This document shows, piece after piece, positions 26,230-33,894 of a stretch of 64,000 bases of DNA (its first letter is position 1; each line of letters begins with the position of its first letter). A program made the translations under genes and the position numbers. Source of the DNA: an uncultured Lachnospiraceae bacterium (GTDB lineage Bacteria > Bacillota > Clostridia > Lachnospirales > Lachnospiraceae); the NCBI GenBank assembly GCA_900315735.1, contig ONAD01000015.1, forward strand, positions 1 through 64,000. Direction: 5' to 3'. Below the pieces are notes generated by a model that saw only the letters and a program-made list of their open reading frames with translations, was not told where the DNA came from and did no database searches.

Positions 26230-27568
26230 TTTATATCTGGACTGCCATACCGGAATCAGTGGTGATATGGTAGTGGCAGCTTTACTGGATGCAGGAGCAG
26301 ACAGAGAAGTATTGGAAACTGTTTTAAAGAGCATTCCGGTATCCGGCTTTGAGATTGCAATCAGCAGAGTACAAAAGGCGGCCCTGTCGGCATGTGATTT
26401 TAAGGTCGTCCTAGATGCCGCCCATGAGAATCATGATCATGATATGAAGTATTTATATGGGAAGGAAGAATCACACGCACATGGAGAGCATTTCTATTCG
26501 GAAGAATCACATACCCATGGAGAGCATTCCCATTCGGAAGAATCACACACCCATGGAGAGCATTCCCATTCGGAAGAATCACACACCCATGGGGAACATC
26601 ATCATCACGAACACCGCGGTCTGACGGAAATTTATTCCATAATCGATGGCACGAATATGCTTGATAGTGCCAGGGCACTTGCTAAGAAAATATTCAGGAT
26701 TTTAGCAGAAGCGGAAGCAAAAGCCCATGGTGTGCCGGTGGAAGAAGTACATTTTCATGAAGTGGGAGCCTTGGATTCCATTGTAGATATTATTGCAGCG
26801 GCAGCTTGTGTTGATAATCTTGGAGTAGATGAGGTCATTATTCCTGCCCTGTGGGAAGGGGAAGGAACGGTGCGCTGCCAGCATGGAATCCTGCCGGTTC
26901 CGGTTCCGGCAGTGACTAACATTGTGATGGAATATGGAATTCCGCTTGGAAAAATCGGTGAACCGGGAGAATATGTGACGCCGACAGGGGCTGCAATTGC
27001 AGCGGCTATCGGTACGTCAAGAGAGCTGCCGGAATGTTACCGGATTGTGGGAAACGGACTGGGCGCCGGAAAGCGGGACTATAAGCGGCCGGGACTGCTC
27101 CGGGCATTGTTGCTGGAAACAGAAGAGGCGGTCTATGAAAGTGATTCTATTTTAAAACTGGAATGTAATATTGATGACTGTACCGGGGAAGCACTGGGCT
27201 ATACCATGGAGCTTTTACTGGAAAATGGCGCAAGAGATGTCCATTACATACCGGTCTATATGAAGAAAAACCGCCCGGCGTATCAGTTGACAGTAATCTG
27301 CAAGAAAGAAGACCGGGAAAAATTAGAAGCAATTATATTTCGTGAGACAACAACCATTGGAATCCGCTATGTCGAAATGGTGCGGACGATTCTGCCAAGA
27401 AGGACAGAAAAGCGGCAGACCTCCTATGGTGTGGTGGCGGTTAAAATATGTGAGGGTGAAGGAGAAGTGCGTATTACTCCGGAGTATGAATCCATCCGGG
27501 AGATATGCAGAGAGAGAGGACTTTCTTTTCAGAAGGTATATGAGGATGTATTGCAGGAGTTGAAATAA
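26213..27568 (+). CDS. larC: Nickel insertion protein LarC
   Basis: A 451-residue LarC in one continuous frame. It opens with LYLDCHTGISGDMVVAALLDAG and has VEEVHFHEVGALDSIVDI and YVTPTGAAI blocks; the C-terminal domain includes LECNIDDCTGEALGYT. LarC inserts nickel into the pincer cofactor using CTP. Between about residues 84 and 133 there is a histidine-rich insert made of 12-residue repeats (EESHTHGEHSHS), a likely Ni-buffering segment. In Lactiplantibacillus plantarum larC is split and joined by programmed frameshifting; here no frameshift is needed. Start ATG at 26213 or 26216. Confidence 0.9.
   Translation: MMKKRSLYLDCHTGISGDMVVAALLDAGADREVLETVLKSIPVSGFEIAISRVQKAALSACDFKVVLDAAHENHDHDMKYLYGKEESHAHGEHFYSEESHTHGEHSHSEESHTHGEHSHSEESHTHGEHHHHEHRGLTEIYSIIDGTNMLDSARALAKKIFRILAEAEAKAHGVPVEEVHFHEVGALDSIVDIIAAAACVDNLGVDEVIIPALWEGEGTVRCQHGILPVPVPAVTNIVMEYGIPLGKIGEPGEYVTPTGAAIAAAIGTSRELPECYRIVGNGLGAGKRDYKRPGLLRALLLETEEAVYESDSILKLECNIDDCTGEALGYTMELLLENGARDVHYIPVYMKKNRPAYQLTVICKKEDREKLEAIIFRETTTIGIRYVEMVRTILPRRTEKRQTSYGVVAVKICEGEGEVRITPEYESIREICRERGLSFQKVYEDVLQELK
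26464..26607 (+). repeat. Four tandem 36-bp repeats encoding a His-rich segment of LarC
   Basis: Units start at 26464, 26500, 26536 and 26572. Units 2 and 3 are nearly identical; units 1 and 4 are diverged at their outer ends. Each encodes 12 residues of pattern E-E-S-H-T-H-G-E-H-S-H-S. The period is an exact multiple of three, so copy number can change without breaking the frame. Confidence 0.9.
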
Positions 27569-27595
27569 GGATACGAAAAGGATGAGGTTAAAAGG

Positions 27596-28942
27596 ATGCA
27601 TACAAAAACAGATTTATTAGAGGGTAATATTTTAAAATCTTTGATTTTATTTGCAATTCCACTTATTATTTCCAATTTATTTCAGCAGCTCTATAATGCG
27701 GCAGATACCATGATAGTAGGACATTTTCTGGGTGATGAATCACTGGCAGCAATCGGTGCATGTACAGCGGTTTATGAACTGCTGGTAGGATTTGCACTGG
27801 GTTTTGGAAATGGACTTAGCATGGTAGTGGCAAGAAGCTTTGGTGTAGGAGATAAAGACTTGTTAAAGCGTGCAGTTGCAGGTTCTTTGGTAATTGGAGC
27901 AGCGGTGACGGTTGGTGTAATGCTGATTGCACAGATTGGACTTCGTCCGCTTCTGGTCTTGTTACATACACCATCAGAAATCATGGAGGAAACCTATTCT
28001 TATATTTATATTGTAACAATCTGTGTTGGAGTAATGTTTGCATATAATCTGTTGTCCGGATTGCTTCGTGCAATTGGAAACAGTTTTATGCCGCTGGCAT
28101 TTCTGATTATTTCGTCCGTTATCAATATTGTACTGGATGTTCTTTTTATTACACAGTTTCAGATGGGAATCCGCGGTGCGGCTGTGGCAACGGTGGTAGC
28201 ACAGGGAATTTCAGCCGTATTATGTGCCATTTATATTATGAAAAAATGTAAGCTTTTAATACCGGCACGGGAGCATTTTGAAGTAGATGGACCACTTTAC
28301 CGGGAACTGACAGGCCAGGGTCTTTCCATGGGATTCATGCTGGCAATTGTTTCCATGGGAACCGTAATCTTACAGTATGCCATCAACCAGCTGGGGTATC
28401 TGATTATTGCAGGACATACAGCAGCACGAAAATTAAACAGCTTTTGTACCATGCCGTTGACACCTCTGGCACTGGCAACAGCGACCTTTGTATCCCAGAA
28501 CCGGGGAGCAGACCAGCGTGACCGTATCTTAAAAGTGGTGCGTTATGCCATGATACTTTCTTTAGGGTGGGCAATCTTTATTACCATAGTGATTGCTTTT
28601 GCAGCACCGGCTCTCATTACATTCCTTTCCGGCTCTTCAGAAAGTGTTGTCATTGAAAATGGAGCCAGCTATCTTCGTTGGAATGCACCGTTTTATTCCG
28701 TCCTTGGTATATTGCTGGTTCTTCGTAACGTATTGCAGGGACTTGGCAAAAAGGTTGTGCCGCTGGTTTCAAGTATCATAGAGCTGATTGGAAAAATTGT
28801 TTTTGTTATCTTATTTATTCCGACATTAAAATATTTTGGTGTAATCATCTGTGAACCGGTTATCTGGTGCCTGATGTGTATACAGCTTGTCATATCCTAT
28901 TACAGAGACCCTTATATCCGTGGAAAGGAAGAAAAGAAATGA
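27596..28942 (+). CDS. MATE-family efflux transporter (1)
   Basis: A 448-residue, 12-helix MATE (multidrug and toxic compound extrusion) protein. The start region LEGNILKSLILFAIPLIISNLFQQ is the classical MATE N-terminus, and a second inverted-repeat half begins near residue 235. These pumps exchange drugs or metabolites for Na+ or H+; the substrate cannot be inferred. GAGG lies eight bases before the ATG. The stop codon overlaps the start of the following oxidoreductase (ATGA), linking their translation. Confidence 0.88.
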   Translation: MHTKTDLLEGNILKSLILFAIPLIISNLFQQLYNAADTMIVGHFLGDESLAAIGACTAVYELLVGFALGFGNGLSMVVARSFGVGDKDLLKRAVAGSLVIGAAVTVGVMLIAQIGLRPLLVLLHTPSEIMEETYSYIYIVTICVGVMFAYNLLSGLLRAIGNSFMPLAFLIISSVINIVLDVLFITQFQMGIRGAAVATVVAQGISAVLCAIYIMKKCKLLIPAREHFEVDGPLYRELTGQGLSMGFMLAIVSMGTVILQYAINQLGYLIIAGHTAARKLNSFCTMPLTPLALATATFVSQNRGADQRDRILKVVRYAMILSLGWAIFITIVIAFAAPALITFLSGSSESVVIENGASYLRWNAPFYSVLGILLVLRNVLQGLGKKVVPLVSSIIELIGKIVFVILFIPTLKYFGVIICEPVIWCLMCIQLVISYYRDPYIRGKEEKK

Positions 28943-29928
28943 AGCTTGGAATCGTAGGAACAGGAACTATCGTAGAAGAAGTGCTTCCGGTATTGAAGCA
29001 GGTAAAAGTGCTTTCCTGCTATGGAATCTGTGGAACAAAGCGCAGTGAAGCAAAAGCAGAAAAATTAAAAGAACAGTATCAGATGCAGCTTGCTGTAAGT
29101 GATTATGAAAAGCTTCTGGATTCGGAAATTGATACTGTCTATATTGCTGTGCCGAATCTTTTGCATTTTGAAATGGCAAAAGAAGCAGTTCTTCGTGGAA
29201 AACATGTTATTGTAGAAAAGCCAATGACAGCCAATGAAAGACAGACAGAGGAGCTTTGTGCCCTGGCAAAGAAGCAGGGAGTATTTTTGTTTGAAGCCAT
29301 TACTACAAGGTATCAGCCGAACTATCAGTTTATCAAAGAGCAGTTACCGACGATTGGAAAAATCAAAATGGCAGTCTGCAATTTCAGTCAGTATTCCAGA
29401 AAGTATGATCGTTTCCGGAAGGGAGAAACCATTCCTGTTTTTGATGTAAAGCAGGCAGGCGGAGCCATGATGGATTTAAATTTATATAATATCCAGTATT
29501 TGGAAGGATTGTTTGGAGAACCACAGTCTGTGCACTATACCGCAAATATGGAAAAGGGAGTTGATACCAGCGGTGTTGCGGTTTTATCTTATCCGGGTTT
29601 TCAGGCAGTGGCAATAGGAGCCAAGGACTGTCAGGGACAGCCGGAATACCGCATCGAAGGAAGTGAAGGTTACATTGTCCAGAACAGTCCGTGTAATGTC
29701 TGTGGCGCAGTGACCATTCATTACCGGGACGGAAGAGAAGTATCTTATGATGGGAATGGGGATGCACACCGTATGTATGCAGAGTTTGTTTCCTTTGTAA
29801 AAGAGATTGCATCAAAAGATACTGCAGCCTGCTATGAAATGCTCGACCACAGTCTGGCAGTCAGCCGGATACTGACGAGGGCAAGAAAGGATGCCGGAAT
29901 TGTATTTCCGTGTGATGAAGAAAATTGA
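28939..29928 (+). CDS. Gfo/Idh/MocA-family NAD(P)-dependent oxidoreductase
   Basis: A 329-residue enzyme with an N-terminal Rossmann domain (IVGTGTIVEEVLPVL) and the EKP catalytic motif (HVIVEKPMT, about residue 93). The C-terminal GFO_IDH_MocA domain includes GGAMMDLNLYNIQYL. The family oxidises or reduces sugars, inositols and related polyols; the substrate is unknown. The ATG at 28939 is preferred because it overlaps the MATE stop as ATGA and has AAGGAAG upstream. A terminator follows. Confidence 0.88.
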   Translation: MKLGIVGTGTIVEEVLPVLKQVKVLSCYGICGTKRSEAKAEKLKEQYQMQLAVSDYEKLLDSEIDTVYIAVPNLLHFEMAKEAVLRGKHVIVEKPMTANERQTEELCALAKKQGVFLFEAITTRYQPNYQFIKEQLPTIGKIKMAVCNFSQYSRKYDRFRKGETIPVFDVKQAGGAMMDLNLYNIQYLEGLFGEPQSVHYTANMEKGVDTSGVAVLSYPGFQAVAIGAKDCQGQPEYRIEGSEGYIVQNSPCNVCGAVTIHYRDGREVSYDGNGDAHRMYAEFVSFVKEIASKDTAACYEMLDHSLAVSRILTRARKDAGIVFPCDEEN

Positions 29929-29954
29929 AAAATGTAATTGTTTTATTTCTAAGG

Positions 29955-29992
29955 ATTCTCCATTGGTGTTTGACTGATGGGGAATTTTTTTT
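29955..29992 (+). terminator. Intrinsic terminator
   Basis: Stem ATTCTCCAT/ATGGGGAAT (29955-29963 and 29977-29985, one G-U pair) is followed by eight T residues. Confidence 0.85.
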
Positions 29993-30041
29993 GTGCCAAG
30001 TATCCGTAAGAAGCTGCCGGTGGCAGGTTCTGTTAGGAAAA

Positions 30042-30095
30042 TTTAGTCAGATATGATTTAGTCAAGTATACTTTAGTCAGTCGTACTTGACTAAA
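30042..30095 (+). promoter_or_regulatory. Array of TTTAGTCA repeats upstream of the AAA/DUF234 gene
   Basis: TTTAGTCA occurs at 30042, 30057 and 30072, exactly 15 bp apart. It is followed by the inverted copy TGACTAAA at 30088. The longer arms AGTCAAGTA (30060-30068) and TACTTGACT (30084-30092) form a 9-bp perfect inverted repeat. The array ends 47 bp before the next start codon. It looks like a multi-site binding region for a DNA-binding protein; no regulator gene is adjacent. Confidence 0.5.
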
Positions 30096-30141
30096 AATAA
30101 AAATGGGATTATAGTTAATTTACAGAAATGGAGGTACAGAT

Positions 30142-31536
30142 ATGTTTATAGGCAGAGACAGAGAGTTAAAAACACTGGATAAGTTATATCATTCAGAAAA
30201 GTTTGAATTTGTTGTAATATATGGACGCCGTCGTGTTGGAAAGACAGCACTTATTAACCATTTCATTGATGATAAACAATCCATTTATTTTATGGGAGTA
30301 GAAAGTAACGAAAAGCAGAATTTAGAAAATTTAAGCAAAAGTATTTTGGAGTATAGTAATGGGATTGAAACAGATACTTTTTTTGCATCATACCAGGCTG
30401 CACTCGAATATGTATTTAAACTGGCAGAAAAGGAACGCGTTATATTAACGATAGATGAGTATCCTTATGTGGCAAGAGAGTCTAAGAGTCTGGCTTCTAC
30501 CCTACAGTTATTGATTGATAAATATAAAGATACATCGAAATTAATGCTTATTTTATGCGGATCTTCCATGTCATATATGGAAGACCATGTGCTTGCCTAT
30601 AAAGCACCTCTCTATGGCAGGAGGACTGCACAGATGAAGATTATGCCGTTTGACTTCGAAGAAAGCTGCAGATATTTAAAAAAAATGTCGGATGAAGAGA
30701 AAGCAATTATATATGGAATTGTCGGAGGAACCCCACAATACCTTCTTCAGATGGACGATAAGATGAACGTGGAGGAAAATATCAAGAATACGTTTTTGAA
30801 TCCAATGTCATTTTTATATGAAGAGCCGATGAACCTTTTAAAGCAGGAAGTAAGAGAACCAGCAATTTATACTGCAATTATTACAGCAATTGCAACAGGA
30901 CATTCCCGGATGTCTGAGATTTCCACCAAGGTTGGGGAAGATACTAATGTATGTTCCGGATATTTGAAAAATCTAATAAATCTTGGAATTATTAAAAAGG
31001 AAACACCATACGGAGAAAAGACTTCTAAAAAGTCAATTTATTCTATCGAAGATAACATGTTTTGTTTTTGGTATCGATTTGTATTAGATAATAATTCCAT
31101 TATTGTAAGAGGAGCAGCCGATTTAGTTTATAAGAAAATTGAAGCACAGCTAAGTGATTATATGGGCAGAGTGTTTGAAGATATTTCTGCACAGTATTTG
31201 TGGAAACAGCTCCTTACAGGAAATTCGCCAGTAGAATTTACATCCCTTGGCCGTTGGTGGGGAAATGATCCGAAGAAGAAGTGTCAGGCAGAAATTGACA
31301 TTATGGGTGAGCAGGATAGCAATACAGCCCTTTTTGCAGAGTGTAAATGGCGTAATGAAAATGTTGATTTAGATGTGCTGGAAACGCTGATAGACCGAAG
31401 CAGATTATTCCATTATACAAAGATGCATTATTTTCTTTTTTCAAAAACCGGATTTACAAAAGGATGTATGGAGAGAGCAGACGAAATGGGAAATGTTACC
31501 TTAGTTTCTTATGAGGACATTATGAAAGCAATGTAA
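30142..31536 (+). CDS. AAA+ ATPase with C-terminal DUF234 nuclease-like domain
   Basis: A 464-residue protein of the archaeal-ATPase/DUF234 type. The N-terminal P-loop domain has GRDRELKTL and Walker A GRRRVGKTA (about 29-37), then Walker B VILTIDEYPY. A winged-helix segment follows (about 245-310), then a C-terminal DUF234 domain with a PD-(D/E)XK-like signature EIDIMG...FAECKW. The family is common in gut Firmicutes and Bacteroidetes, often in many copies, and its role is unclear. Codon use is more AT-rich than in neighbouring genes, which suggests acquisition. GGAGG precedes the ATG. Confidence 0.85.
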   Translation: MFIGRDRELKTLDKLYHSEKFEFVVIYGRRRVGKTALINHFIDDKQSIYFMGVESNEKQNLENLSKSILEYSNGIETDTFFASYQAALEYVFKLAEKERVILTIDEYPYVARESKSLASTLQLLIDKYKDTSKLMLILCGSSMSYMEDHVLAYKAPLYGRRTAQMKIMPFDFEESCRYLKKMSDEEKAIIYGIVGGTPQYLLQMDDKMNVEENIKNTFLNPMSFLYEEPMNLLKQEVREPAIYTAIITAIATGHSRMSEISTKVGEDTNVCSGYLKNLINLGIIKKETPYGEKTSKKSIYSIEDNMFCFWYRFVLDNNSIIVRGAADLVYKKIEAQLSDYMGRVFEDISAQYLWKQLLTGNSPVEFTSLGRWWGNDPKKKCQAEIDIMGEQDSNTALFAECKWRNENVDLDVLETLIDRSRLFHYTKMHYFLFSKTGFTKGCMERADEMGNVTLVSYEDIMKAM

Positions 31537-31572
31537 TCATATAATCCTTCCATCTCCACACTATCTCCATAT

Positions 31573-31623
31573 CTATGTAATAAGATGTAACAAGTTCGTA
31601 ATAACTTGCGAATGATTACATAG
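31573..31623. other. Nested hairpin after the AAA/DUF234 gene
   Basis: Outer arms CTATGTAAT (31573-31581) and ATTACATAG (31615-31623) enclose an inner perfect stem CAAGTT/AACTTG. No T-run follows. The right outer arm is also part of the direct repeat flanking structured repeat B. Confidence 0.5.
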
Positions 31624-31959
31624 GAAATTGCGAGAAGAGAAAATTTATTTGAATTTATTTGGGAAAATGAACAAATAGCCAGGCAGTCCTGCAAAGTGCT
31701 AAGGCATTTTCATGGCTGTTAGGGGCACTTGGAATTTCGTATGGGAAGAGGCAATGCCGGTACATGGAAGTACCGGCGAGGCGCAGATGAACATGGATGT
31801 GAATTTGCGCCGGTTGCCGGATAAAAAGAATACAATCCGAAATTCGTAGTGCCCCTTGCAGTTATGATGCAGCTTTTACACTTGCAGGACTGTCTGGCTA
31901 TTTCATTAATTTATTAAAAAATAAAATATCTCTTCCCCAATACCTGATGATTACATAGG
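31612..31959 (+). repeat. Structured repeat, copy B, with 13-bp flanking direct repeats
   Basis: The core closing stem is 31721-31739 with 31838-31856. Inside are the hairpin GCCGGTAC/GTACCGGC and the stem-loop GGCGCA...TTGCGCC carrying the conserved GAACATGGATGTGA. The outer arms are self-complementary out to about 31625 and 31946 and include AATAGCCAGGCAGTCCTGCAA and its near-complement. ATGATTACATAGG occurs directly repeated at both ends (31612-31624 and 31947-31959), like a target-site duplication. It fills the gap between the AAA ATPase gene and the NlpC/P60 gene. The right direct repeat lies next to the latter's ribosome site. Confidence 0.75.
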
Positions 31960-31972
31960 TAAGGAGACAGAT

Positions 31973-33337
31973 ATGAAATACAAAACAGTAAAAAAATTAT
32001 GGTTTGCAGCCGCGATCCTGACAACCACAACTTCATTATGGACCAATGTCAATGCCATGGAGACACCAACTGCATCCGGTGCAGGTGTAATACGGGCACT
32101 GAATGAGCAGCGCATTTTATCTGAGCAGTATGCACTGCAGCAGATACAGACAGGAGCTGGTGAACTGGCAGAAGGTGAAGCAGCAGGCGAAGCGGGTATA
32201 GATGGTGTGGCGGAACTTTCCCTTGTAAATGCAGAAGAGGGAATGCTGGCAGCAGACCAGACGGAACTTGCGGTTGCAATCGCACCGAATTATGTGAATA
32301 TTCGAAAGGAACCGTCTACAGAAGGAGAAGTGCTTGGAAAACTTTACCGTAATACGGTAGGTGTGATAGAGGCGTCAGAAGAAGGCTGGTATTATATTAC
32401 TTCAGGCTCGGTCAGCGGATATGTCAGTGCAGAATATGTCTGCGTGGGAGAAGAAGCAGGAGCACTGGCAGAAGAAATCGGCATACATCTTGCCCGGGTA
32501 ACTACAACAACTTTAAAAGTGCGTACGGAAGCATCCACAGAGGCAGCCGTATTAGGATTAGTGCCGGAGGGCGATATTCTGACCGTAACAGAGACGCTGG
32601 ATGGCTGGTTAAAGGTTGACACCGAGGAAGGGGAAGGCTATGTAGCGGCTGATTATGTGGAAGCCTATACCGAATATCCTCATGCAGAATCCATTCAGGA
32701 AGAGGCAGAACGGTTAGCAAGAGAAGAAGCAGCAAGAAGAGCGGCGCAGGAAGCAGAAGCGAAAAGAAAAGAAGCGGAGCAGCAGACAGCAGCACAAAAG
32801 AAGGCAGCAGCGCAGCAGCAGACCGGGCAGAAAGCAGGGCAGAATCAGAATAACAGACAGCAGAGTACCAACCATACTGCGGCAGGAAATTCGTCAACAG
32901 GAACAACAGCAGGAAATTCAACATCTGGAGCTTCAACAGCCGGAAATGCTGCATCCGGAAACAGTGGAACAGGAGCGTCTGCGTCTAATGCCGGTTTAGG
33001 TCAGCAGATTGCAAATTATGGATTGCAGTTTGTAGGAAATCCATATGTATATGGTGGAACCAGCCTTACGAATGGGGCGGACTGTTCCGGCTTCGTGCAG
33101 AGTGTATACAAGAATTTTGGGATTAATCTGCCAAGAACCTCAGGGGAGCAGGGAGCCTGCGGAAGCGCAGTGGCATCCTTAGCAGAGGCACAGCCGGGAG
33201 ATTTAATCTGGTATTCCGGTCATATCGGAATCTATATCGGAAATGGACAGATTGTGCATGCCAGTTCCGCAAAGACCGGAATCAAAGTATCAAATGCGAA
33301 TTACCGGACGATTCTTTCCATCCGAAGAATCGTATAA
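31973..33337 (+). CDS. Secreted SH3-NlpC/P60 cell-wall hydrolase
   Basis: A 454-residue exported protein. It has a signal peptide with hydrophobic core LWFAAAILTTTTSLW and predicted cleavage after NVNA (about residue 28). Two bacterial SH3 domains follow (about 100-155 and 165-222), then a charged coiled coil (about 232-275) and a Ser/Thr/Gly/Asn-rich linker. The C-terminal NlpC/P60 domain (about 340-454) has catalytic Cys in GADCSGFV, His in GHIGIYIG and a second His in IVHASS. Such enzymes cut D-Glu-DAP stem-peptide bonds in peptidoglycan during growth or separation. AAGGAG precedes the start, right beside repeat B. Confidence 0.92.
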   Translation: MKYKTVKKLWFAAAILTTTTSLWTNVNAMETPTASGAGVIRALNEQRILSEQYALQQIQTGAGELAEGEAAGEAGIDGVAELSLVNAEEGMLAADQTELAVAIAPNYVNIRKEPSTEGEVLGKLYRNTVGVIEASEEGWYYITSGSVSGYVSAEYVCVGEEAGALAEEIGIHLARVTTTTLKVRTEASTEAAVLGLVPEGDILTVTETLDGWLKVDTEEGEGYVAADYVEAYTEYPHAESIQEEAERLAREEAARRAAQEAEAKRKEAEQQTAAQKKAAAQQQTGQKAGQNQNNRQQSTNHTAAGNSSTGTTAGNSTSGASTAGNAASGNSGTGASASNAGLGQQIANYGLQFVGNPYVYGGTSLTNGADCSGFVQSVYKNFGINLPRTSGEQGACGSAVASLAEAQPGDLIWYSGHIGIYIGNGQIVHASSAKTGIKVSNANYRTILSIRRIV

Positions 33338-33444
33338 AGAGAATAAAAATTTAATCCGTGGAGATACTGACTACAATAGAAAAGGTTATAAATTAGAAAA
33401 GATTATAGATTAGAAAAGATTGTAGCAGGAAGGATTGAAGATAT

Positions 33445-33894
33445 ATGGGAACAAAGGGAACCATTATCATTCAGGAGTCAGAAGGCAGAATGCCCCAGGA
33501 ACTCTGCCAGCAGCTTTTAGAAGAGGGCTATCGCATTGTATACGAAGAAGACAGACGGGCGGGAAGCCAGATTGAAATCGGAACGGACTGCATCTTAGAA
33601 GTGGATAATCATTGCATTAGAAGAGGCAGGAAAAAGATACATCTGACACCCAATGAATATAAAATATTATATACCATGGTGAAATCTCCCCACCGGGTAT
33701 ACAGCAGAAATCAGCTGATTACTTATGCGTTGGAGGATGCCTTTGATGGCTATGACAGAACAATAGATTCTTATATTAAGAGCATCCGCAAGAAAATTGA
33801 AAAGAATCCCAGACGGCCGCAGTATATTATAACGGTACATGGAGTCGGGTATAAATATGTTCCATCAGACAGCGAGGTATCTTATGAGCAATAA
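33445..33894 (+). CDS. Orphan OmpR/PhoB-type winged-helix DNA-binding protein
   Basis: A 149-residue protein. The C-terminal 95 residues are an OmpR/PhoB-type winged helix (LTPNEYKILYTMVKSPHRVYSRNQL, DRTIDSYIKSIRKKIE, ITVHGVGYKY). The N-terminal 50 residues are too short to be a receiver domain and show no phosphorylation-site Asp pattern. It therefore probably responds to something other than a histidine kinase. It overlaps the following MATE gene by 11 bases and is the likely local regulator of that pump. Confidence 0.8.
   Translation: MGTKGTIIIQESEGRMPQELCQQLLEEGYRIVYEEDRRAGSQIEIGTDCILEVDNHCIRRGRKKIHLTPNEYKILYTMVKSPHRVYSRNQLITYALEDAFDGYDRTIDSYIKSIRKKIEKNPRRPQYIITVHGVGYKYVPSDSEVSYEQ

Noticed and set aside
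26464-26607. Short regular repeats as a CRISPR array
   Set aside because: The 36-bp units are tandem without spacers and encode a His-rich part of LarC in frame.
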